Part shown: positions 55,848-64,000 of the stretch, piece by piece
Numbering within the stretch: the first letter of the stretch is position 1
How the letters are laid out: every line of letters starts with the position of its first letter
From: Alentia gelatinosa
Taxonomy: Eukaryota; Annelida; Polychaeta; Phyllodocida; Polynoidae
NCBI GenBank assembly: GCA_950022655.1
Contig: OX465579.1
Location: forward strand, 82,048,515 to 82,112,514
Direction: 5' to 3'
DNA: 64,000 bases
Notes under the pieces: model-generated
The model's database searches: none
Told to the model about the DNA's origin: nothing
Seen by the model: only the letters and a program-made list of their open reading frames with translations
Made by a program: the position numbers and the translations under genes

Positions 55848-57575
55848 CCGACCTTTTATGATGAGAGTAAAAATGAAACAGTTGAAGTTGCACGAGCTCC
55901 AGATTATGTGAATGATTTTTTTGCCAACATTGGATCGCAAATAGCGAGGAAAATAGACCCCAACATAAAAGAATTCTATTTAGATAGCATAATCACAGAC
56001 GACGAAACTAAAGCAAATCACGACAGCCTTACCGTGCATATAGAAATAGTAGAGGAACTTTTTAAAGCGATCAACATAGATAAGCCCTCTGGCATTGAAA
56101 ATGTGCGCACTCTTGTACTGAAAGACATGCTCACTCTACTGGTCTCTCAAATGGCTCATCTATACCAGACATCCTTTGACACTGGCACATTTCCAGTCAA
56201 ATGGAAAATGGCCACCATCACCCCAATTCCTAAAAGTGGTAAGGCATCAAATGTCTCGAACTGGAGACTGATATCAATCTTACAAACTCAAGCAAAAGTG
56301 GCAGAAAGGCTAATGCACGGGCATTTGTCAAAACTTTTAGAAGACGAATCTGCACTTAGTGTCAACCAGTATGGCTACGGGCCAAATAAGAGCACCTTAG
56401 ACCACATCACTGACTTAGTGGATGACCTCTATACTGCTAAAGACTTGGGGAACGTCACAGCAGCCATATACATTGATTACCGCAAAGCATTTGACTGCGT
56501 ACATCATGGAAAATTAATACAAAAATTTAGTAAGACAAATCTAAGCATGGCTAACCTACATTGGATAAACTCCTACCTACAGGGCCGCACTCAACGGTGT
56601 CGTTTTGGAAATTCTCTCTCTAACTGGGCAAACATCACCTACGGCGTGCCCCAGGGCTCTGTCCTGGGGCCGCTTCCTTTTATTTTTTACATTAACGGTA
56701 TCTCAGATCTACTAGAAAAACACGCTCTTTCATACAAATTATACGCTGACGACTTGGTTTTCTATAAAGACGGGGACAATGTGGAGAATATCAGGGCCTG
56801 TCTTCAAGAGGGCCTGGATGATCTCTTCCACGGGACTAGAGAGCACTCGCTTAGCATTAACAGCTCAAAAACAAAAGTTGTTTGGTACGCTTCCAGAAAC
56901 AAATCAAAGAAAATTGCCTACCCAGATTTGTACATCAGAATGGAAAAGCTTAAACTAGAACATGAATACCTCTATCTGGGTGTCTATGTGGACTCACGTT
57001 TAACATTCATAAGCAATCTAAAGCTAGTACTAAAGAAACTGAATAAGAAAATCTTCATGCTGTGCAAAATAAGGCACATGCTAAGTGTAAACATGGCCAT
57101 TAAACTATATAAACAAATGGTAGTTCCCACCATAGATTATGCGTGTAGTATCCACTTATGTTCACCAAAATCTCTATTAGACAAGCTTCAGCGGATGCAA
57201 AACCATGCACTAATAATATGCCTTGGTGCCGATGTGTATAAACACTCAGTAGAGGAGTTACATATCAAGACAGGGGTGGACCTTCTGTCTACGAGACGAA
57301 ATGAATTGCATTTAATAGATGTACAAAAACTAGCAAATGAAAATGGTCTCACAAAACCTAAACCCCCTATGGCGGACTCTCAAACTGAAACGAGAACAAC
57401 TAGATCCTCCACCAAAGGACTGTTTAAACTAGTGCGTCCTAACACCGAATTCCTTAAGAAGGCACCCTCTTATAGAGGGAAAAATGCCTGGAACCAACTA
57501 CCTGAAGAAGTTAAACATGCCCAGTCTAAAATGGTTAAATTGATTATTATATCGGAGCGTAGCCTCCATGTCTGA
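55848..57575 (+). pseudogene. LINE reverse transcriptase
   Basis: A long open frame for an almost complete LINE polymerase. It starts in the pre-RT region with APDYVNDFFANIGSQIARKI. Catalytic blocks are AIYIDYRKAFDCVHH (first Asp), GVPQGSVLGPLPFIFYINGI and LYADDLVFY. The thumb region KIRHMLSVNMAIKLYKQMVV and a C-terminal part with NAWNQLPEEVKHAQSK follow. The polymerase itself looks intact, but it lacks its endonuclease. It converted LINE RNA to DNA at the target site. Its last codons already belong to the repeated 3' tail. Confidence 0.88.
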
Positions 57576-57720
57576 CCACGTCGAGTGCCAGACAGACACT
57601 GAATCAATATATTATACCTTGTCGACTATTTTAAACTTGATCACATTGTATCACCATGTCAATGCAATCATATGAAAACAAAGCAAAGCGCCCCAGCAGC
57701 CTCACTCGTCTCATCATCAT
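57525..57720 (+). repeat. LINE 3' tail, first copy
   Basis: TTAAATTGATTATTATATCG to CAGCCTCACTCGTCTCATC is found again at about 59516-59698 with only a few changes. More diverged copies lie up to 60690. Confidence 0.85.
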
Positions 57721-57875
57721 CGTGAGCAGTGTAACGAGTTCTTGACGTTCTCTACATAATGTATCGGCAAATCGATTTTCATATGTTTATATCACAAATA
57801 TGTACCTGTCTTCCTCACATTAGTTCAGAATATCCATGTATTATGTATATCTAGATTCTTAGAGGACTCTTCCCC

Positions 57876-59104
57876 TTGTTTTTTTTTAGATTTCTGCATT
57901 TCTCAAACCCTGACGTTACGACTGGAACAGACGCTGGTCCTCAGAGCGGTGCATCCGGTCCCGCGACAACATCCGGTCCCTCGACTTACCACCCCAGATC
58001 TCCACACATGATGACTGATTTTTTATTTCAGCATTTCAATTCTGTTTGTTACTCTGTTTATTTACCACGTCGTGAGGTTGCGATTGACGAAACAATCATG
58101 AAGCACAAAGGCCGTACCCGGCATTGCCAGTACATGCCTAACAAGCCATGCAAATGGGGTCTCAAGTGCTGGGTACTGGTGGAGTCGGCTACGGGCTTTG
58201 TGCTTCAGGTGATACCGTTTTTGGTTGTGACGACCGTAAGGGTACTAATAGTACAGAAAATGTGATAATGAGGCTGTTACCGGGTGCCAAACTCTTAAAC
58301 AAAGGTTACCATGTTTTTTTCGATAACTTTTACACTGGTGTACAGGTTCTCGAATGGCTCCACTCCCTTCAAACCTACGCTTGTGGTACTCTCCGTATGA
58401 ATCGAACGTAGGTCCCAAAATCGTACATGGCCAGGAAACATCCCGAGTTGAAAAAGCAGGGCGATTCGATTTTCACAAAGTGTGGTTGTCTGCTATTGAC
58501 CTGTTGGCTAGATCGTAAAATAATTTGTATTCTCTCCACCATTCACGGCTCCACTATGTCCACATGTATTCGAACACTACGGGGTACTGACGGCAAATTC
58601 GCTAAGAAAGAAATCCCTTGTCCAGACACAGTAAAATCATACAGTCAGTACATGGGCGGGGTCGACTTAGCTGATCAAATAGCTTCGTATTATTCTTTTG
58701 GTAGAAAAAGCAGGAAATGGACCAAGAAATTCTTTTTTTTTGTGATGGAGATCATGAAATTAAATGCTCAGATAATGTACAACTCGCTTTCGGACAAGAA
58801 AATCAGTTTAGTCGACTTTTCTCTCTGTCTGGTCCAGCAGATTATGACTGTAACTAACGAGGAAGTCGCTAGACCACTTTCGGATTCTCCAAATCGCCTA
58901 ACGTGTAGATGTTTTCCTGATGACTTAGAACGTAAATCTTTTTGCCAGGTTTGCTACTATAGGAATAAAAACGGATTTGGCCCTAGGAAGCAAACTCGCT
59001 ACGGTTGTAAAACCTGTGGCACTCACCTCTGTCTCCCACATTGTTTTCGGATTTATCACACAAAATCAAATTTCGAAATTTCTGACAGTGCCACAGAGGA
59101 ATAG
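57876..59104 (+). pseudogene. piggyBac transposase, N-terminally truncated
   Basis: Three frames follow one another. The first (57876-58265) has EVAIDETIMKHKGRTRHCQY and MPNKPCKWGLKCW, with the first catalytic Asp. The second (58148-58411) has YHVFFDNFYTGVQ with the second Asp. The third (58427-59104) has SYSQYMGGVDLADQIASYY with the third Asp, then a Cys-rich end CQVCYYRN, CKTCGTHLCLPHCF. That is the piggyBac order, with its C-terminal cross-brace zinc finger. About the first 150 residues are missing, and a frameshift plus a stop at 58409-58411 inactivate it. No TTAA-flanked ends were found. Confidence 0.85.
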
Positions 59105-59389
59105 GAAGTTAAAATGATCAGCCATCTCACCCCCCCACCCACCCTTTTAGGCTCCAAATTGAAGTAAAAATGTCAATAGCACACTTCCCACGATATCCAA
59201 ATTTCTCATATTATTGGTGAATTATACCTTGTTAAATATTTAAATGCCTGTGGCGTTTGCTACTTGTAATTTTCTATCGCAAAAAATCCCTTGTCAACTC
59301 AATTTTCGAACCTGAAATTCTAAATTATATGTATACCCCATGTAACCTTTCGATCGGATGTCTCGTTGATAACCTATACACCAGTGAAT
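59105..59389. other. Gene-free stretch after piggyBac
   Basis: Nothing recognisable apart from a C run near 59130. Confidence 0.5.
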
Positions 59390-60960
59390 TTTTTTTATTG
59401 GTTTATTTTTGTCTCTGATTTACTGTATCAATCTGAAACAAAGTAATCCTTGAAGATTTATGAACCATCACGCTTCTCTACATGTACATTTTGTGAAAAT
59501 ATATCGACCAGAAATGGTTAAATTGATTATTATATCGGAGCGTAGCCTCCACGTCTGACCACGTCGAGTGCCAGACAGACACTGAATCAATATATTATAC
59601 CTTGTCGACTATTTTAAACTTTATCAAATCGTATCACCATGTCAATGCAATCATATGAAAACAAAGCAAAGCGCCCCAGCAGCCTCACTCGTCTCATCGT
59701 TTGCCAGTGTCCAATTCTTTTTTCAGATCGTCTTTTGATATCAATAGATCATTCATACCTGTGTAAATCCATATCTAGCACGTAATGCTATTCTATGATT
59801 CAACTGAGAAGTGTACGACCACGAACGATATTTGGTTTTTATATCTAATCTACTGTATCAACCTGAAACAAAGACATCCTGCACGATCTATGTACCATCA
59901 AGATTCTCTACATGTTTTTTTTGTGAAAATATATCGATAAGAAGTGGTTAAATTGATTACTATATCAGCGATAAAGCCCCCACCTCCGACCATGTCAAGT
60001 GCCAGCTAGACACCAATAAATTTAAATATCAACCTGAAACATTCCTGCCTATGTGATCTAGCACGTAATGCTATTATACGATTCAACAGAGAAGTGTATG
60101 GACACGACTACAATTGGTTTTTATATCTAATCTACTGTATCAACCTGAAACAAAGTAATCCTGGACGATCTATAGACCTTCAAGGTTCTCCACATGTAAA
60201 TTTTGTGAAAATATATCGACCAGAAGTGGTTAAATTGATTATTATATCGGAGAAAAAGCCTGTAAGTCCGACCACGTCGAGTGCCAGACAGACACTGAAT
60301 ATATTTATATCTTGTTGAATCTGAAATAAAACATGCCTATCTGTGTATAGCCGACACTGATCAATGTATATGAAGCTGAAACATTCCTGCCTATGTGATC
60401 TAGCACGTAATGCTATTCCATGAATCAATTGAGAAGTGTACGACCACAAACGATATTTTGGTTTTGTATATAATCCACGTTATCAATCTGAAACAAAGTA
60501 GATCGCGATGATCTATGTATCATCAAGATTCTCTACATGTATGTTTTGTGAAAATATATTGATCAGAAGTGGTTAGATTGATTATTAGATCGGAGACAAA
60601 GCCCCCAGGTCCGACCACATCGAGTGCCAGACAGACACTGATCATATTACCTTGATGAATCTGAAATAAAATATCACTGCCTGTGTAAAGCTAACCTATG
60701 TACATATTGTGAATACGATTCCTGTCTGTGTAATATATATATATAGCATTGATTCAGTCTCAGATCAACCAAAGAACTGTAAAAATGGATCATGTACCTT
60801 GTTGAATCTGAAATAAAACGTGCCTATCTGTGTATAGCCAACACTAATCTATGTACATATTGTGAATACGATGACGACTGCTGCACCTGGAAATGTATCA
60901 AGCTTGTCAACCTGTGTATATATATATATTGAACAATATTGATGAATAATTGATCTGAAA
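59390..60960 (+). repeat. Tandem copies of the LINE 3' tail
   Basis: Units of about 280-430 bases, each with TTTTGTGAAAATATATCGA, then GGTTAAATTGATTATTATAT, then GTCGAGTGCCAGACAGACAC and an end like CTGAAATAAAAC. Tail segments begin at about 59514, 59946, 60228 and 60571, and shorter copies run to about 60900. Some units carry AATAAA. No frame. Confidence 0.8.
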
Positions 60961-61155
60961 AAAAATACAACACATTATTAAAATATATTTTAAATCTTAC
61001 TTCACCTACTTTGTCTTCTTTTCTGCCTTTCAGAAGTATTCGTATGTAGATATAGTCAATCATTGTCCAGCAATCGATTTAAAAGTTAACTCCTCCTGGA
61101 GATGTCAATGCTGAATAGGCACAAGTCGAATTTTCCGATTTCAATATATCAGCCT
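60961..61155. other. Gene-free spacer
   Basis: AT-rich, no recognisable content. Confidence 0.4.
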
Positions 61156-62183
61156 GGGCCTGGTTTTTTAGTCACGACAATCGTTATTGGCGACATCGGC
61201 CAGGCGGGAGTGTCCTATAGAGCCACGATCGTAGAAGCTACGACAAATGTGTAGTATCGACGACATCTAGAGAGCTCAAATGTGTTTTTTAGTCACGACA
61301 CTCTGTGCCTAGCCGAGCGGAAAGTGTCGCCAACTATATCGTAGGGCTAAGACAATATTAGACATGTCATAGCAAACACGGAACTTTACATCCCATGGGA
61401 ATTAAGCGCTGAAACTTTGACACGAGTAAGGTATACATATAACCTATAATCGTACTAAATATGAAGAAGATCGTCCTCTTCGTTCTGAAGTTATCTGCGG
61501 TTGAATTTCGTCATAGCAATCGTCTGCTCTGGTGGCCAGTGTATTTTCCCGACACCTCCGCTAATTTATGCAGCGACCTTGACATAGACCGAGCTATGAC
61601 CGAACATTTAAACGTGTGACAACACTAATGGTACAGTGAGGAGGAAGTTATTGTGTTGATATGCGTGTTTTGATACCATAGTATAGTTAAATATTCAGAA
61701 ATGAAATAATTGTGATGTTTGGTATCGCCGTTACCCGCACGTATGAAGGGATATCCCAATGTTTGGCACCAGAACGTAGGGAAACCCCGTTCTCGGCAGG
61801 TCAAATGACGTCACACTATTGACTGCGTATCGGGATGTGGGAGGGCTATGACGAAATTAAAACGCCGATAACTTCTGAACGAAGAGGCTGATCTTCTTCA
61901 TATTTGGGACGATTCTAGGTCATATGTATCCCTTACTTGTGTTAAAATTTCATTGCTTAATTCGTATGGGCAGCACAGGAAATCCACAATGACGTTTTAT
62001 AGAACCTGCGACAGTTCTATACTTGTTGTCAGGGCCGACAATTTGAGCTCAGATCGTAGGCTGCAGGCTACGACACCGTCTATAACACGGCGGCCATTTT
62101 GTATCACCAAATAATGTCTTGGTCTCAAGCGACGATCTAAGGCCATCGTGGATCGACGATATCGTGACTAAAAAACAAGGCCC
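61156..62183. mobile_element. Foldback-type non-autonomous element, about 1 kb
   Basis: The ends are inverted repeats of 27 bases with two mismatches, beginning GGGCCTGGTTTTTTAGTCAC and, reversed, GGGCCTTGTTTTTTAGTCAC. A second pair of inverted segments lies inside (about 61405-61500 against 61862-61960), so most of the element can fold on itself. No frame and no clear target duplication. An internal segment is shared with the third spacer of the palindrome array. Confidence 0.75.
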
Positions 62184-62329
62184 AGAACATTAAATATATG
62201 TAGATGATCCTTAGAGTGTGGGAGATAACCACATATAGCCTTGTAATGATCAAACTCCATTAGAATCCTTAGGCGAATCAATTTGAAGAGACCATTGTAA
62301 TTCTGTGGTCGATTATCTATAGTATAATC
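62184..62329. other. Short unique spacer
   Basis: No gene or repeat is evident. Confidence 0.4.
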
Positions 62330-63600
62330 ATTGGCGAAATAAGCCAATATAGTCACTGCTCGAATCTAATTTTCAAAAATCAATATCTAAGTCCCACCAT
62401 GTCCTAATTGCACATTATATATATCAGAAGAAAACTGAGAATCTCTAATTTACGAATATTAATGTCTCCAGTGATATATTTAAAGTTAGATCCCCATAAT
62501 AAATAATTTTCTAAATCGTGTCTTGCCCAGCGCCTAACTCCCCTACCAAACTCATAGTATAGGCTTAGCTTTGATGACCATTTCCGTTAATTCATTTCTA
62601 AATCATCCGCTGGTTCAAAATTAATCATATTTCATATAAACAAACCTCAGACAGTGTAGTTTACCCTAATCCAAGTCCCCGTCCATAGATTCAATGCTGA
62701 AAGCCTAAAAAAAATCACTTTGAAAAAGATGTCTTATAACCCAGCTATGGCGAAATAAGCCAATATAGTCACTGCTCGAATCTAATTTTCATAAATCAAT
62801 ATCTAAGTCCCACCATGTCCGAATTGCACATTATATATATCGAAAGAAAGCCCAGAATCTATAATTTACGAAGATTAATGTCTCCAATCATATATTTCAA
62901 GTTAAATCATGATAATAAATGATTTTCTAAATCGTGTCTTGCCCAGCGCCTAACTCCCCTACCGCACCCATAGTAAAGGCTCAGCTTAGATGACCGTTGT
63001 CGTTAATTAAATTCTAAATCATCCCCTGGTTCAAATTGAATGATATTTCATATAAACAAACCTCAGACAGTGTCGTTACCCTAATCTAAGTCCCCGTCCA
63101 TAGATTCAATGCTGAGAGCCTAAAATAAATCATTTAGAAAGAGCTGTGTTAGAACCTAGCTATGGCGAAATAAGCCATTTTATTCACTGAGTACTTTTAA
63201 TCTTCTAAATTCGATAACTAAATCCCACATTGTCCGAAATACACAAAATATATATCAGGAGAAAGCTAAGGACCCATAGTCTACGAATATTAATGTCTCC
63301 AGTAATAACATTTAAGTTAAATCCTCGTAATAAAAGATTTTCTAAATCGTATCTCGACCAGCGCCTGAATCCCCTACCAAGCCTATAGTAAAGCTTTTAA
63401 TCTTCTAAATTCGATAACTAAGTCCCAACTCGTCTGAACTACACAAAATATATATCAGGAGAAAGCTGGGAATCTGTAGTTTACAGATATTAATATCTCC
63501 AGTAATAGAATCCAAGTTAAATTCTCAAAATAAATGATTTTCGTAATCGTGTCTGGCCCAGATCCGCACTCCCATACCAAACCTATAGTAAAGTATAGAG
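62330..63600. repeat. 414-bp satellite, about three units
   Basis: TGGCGAAATAAGCCAATATA starts successive units at about 62332, 62747 and 63161 (offsets of 415 and 414 bases). The third unit diverges and a partial unit follows from about 63395. The unit is AT-rich and contains TCTTGCCCAGCGCCTAACTC. No frame. Confidence 0.85.
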
Positions 63601-64000
63601 AGTGCGTATGGCACATCTTAATATTTCGATTACTTGGTCTCAAATAAACCAAAATGTACAATATTATAACATTATGAAGCTGAGAGTGTGTAGTTCACGT
63701 TAGAATATACGAAAATTCATTTATCTAAGATTTATACCCCGAAAGAGATGATTTAGTTAGCCGAAACCCAAAAATGCGTAATGCTGACTTTCTTTTTTCG
63801 ATTATTAATTCTAACCTGATCAAACCTGGACATTATTTATATAGAAAGGTAGCTTAGAGTGTGTAGAATATGACTATATATATCATTAATCATGAATCTA
63901 AAGTTTAAACCCGGTGCGAGCTGATTTCTAATGACAGCTCGACCACCCTAACTACACAGTATGAAAAATGGCGGATCAAGCTAGGCCAGAATTCAACGTG
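63601..64000. other. Gene-free end of window
   Basis: AT-rich, with very weak similarity to the satellite unit. No gene is seen. Confidence 0.4.

Larger units (their letters stand above)
36969..57720 (+). mobile_element. LINE with NADAR and SGNH proteins, split by nested insertions
   Basis: The parts are ORF1 (36969-37750 plus 42466-43483), ORF2 (43562-44138 plus 46630-46818), and endonuclease/RT (55255-55569 and 55848-57575), all on the plus strand. Three foreign blocks interrupt it: gypsy D, the palindrome array, and a 7.87-kb DNA transposon. Without them the LINE is about 5.7 kb, a normal LINE size. A further junction at 55570-55847 replaced the rest of the endonuclease. The RT type is jockey/CR1 group. 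Confidence 0.85.

Overview
The window is eukaryotic and looks like the genome of an animal, most likely a marine invertebrate. The evidence is the mix of mobile elements: Ty3/gypsy elements with an errantivirus-type envelope gene, CR1/jockey-type LINEs, PIF/Harbinger with introns, piggyBac, and a DIRS/Ngaro-like tyrosine-recombinase element. Several spliceosomal introns are visible, and no operon or bacterial gene order is seen. I cannot name the species. I found no ordinary cellular gene; almost every coding stretch belongs to a transposable element, most of them broken.

Layout. 0-2.6 kb: short tandem repeats and a tRNA-derived SINE. 2.6-12 kb: a degenerate higher-order array built on a CATTACCATTCTAACC-like unit, invaded by a TTA-flanked MITE, a broken Ngaro-like element, a TTAA-flanked piggyBac-type MITE and a broken minus-strand gypsy element (A). 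12-16.5 kb: a long palindrome, two truncated LINE fragments and a decayed zinc-finger gene. 16.5-27.2 kb: a 5'-truncated gypsy element (B) carrying a nearly intact errantivirus-like element (C) with identical 392-bp LTRs. 27-32.7 kb: non-coding, including an inverted minisatellite. 32.7-36.6 kb: a Harbinger transposase and a convergent second gene. 36.9-57.7 kb: one LINE spread over 21 kb because other elements have landed in it. 57.8-64 kb: a piggyBac remnant, copies of the LINE 3' tail, a foldback element and a 414-bp satellite.

The most unusual object is the 36.9-57.7 kb LINE. Its first ORF joins an L1-ORF1p-like coiled-coil/RNA-binding protein to a NADAR (YbiA-like) domain, the enzyme fold known for N-glycosidase action on riboflavin intermediates and on ADP-ribosylated guanine. 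A second ORF is an SGNH/GDSL-hydrolase-like protein and a third is endonuclease-reverse transcriptase. Removing a gypsy element (D, 134-bp LTRs, 5-bp target duplication) joins the ORF1 halves in frame. Removing a 2.5-kb palindrome array joins the hydrolase halves in frame.

A 7.87-kb DNA transposon with perfect 29-bp terminal inverted repeats sits between ORF2 and ORF3. It encodes a multi-exon transposase-like protein that I cannot place in a named superfamily, carries many copies of a TGTATTCACCGTCACG motif near both ends, and has a cluster of strong hairpins.
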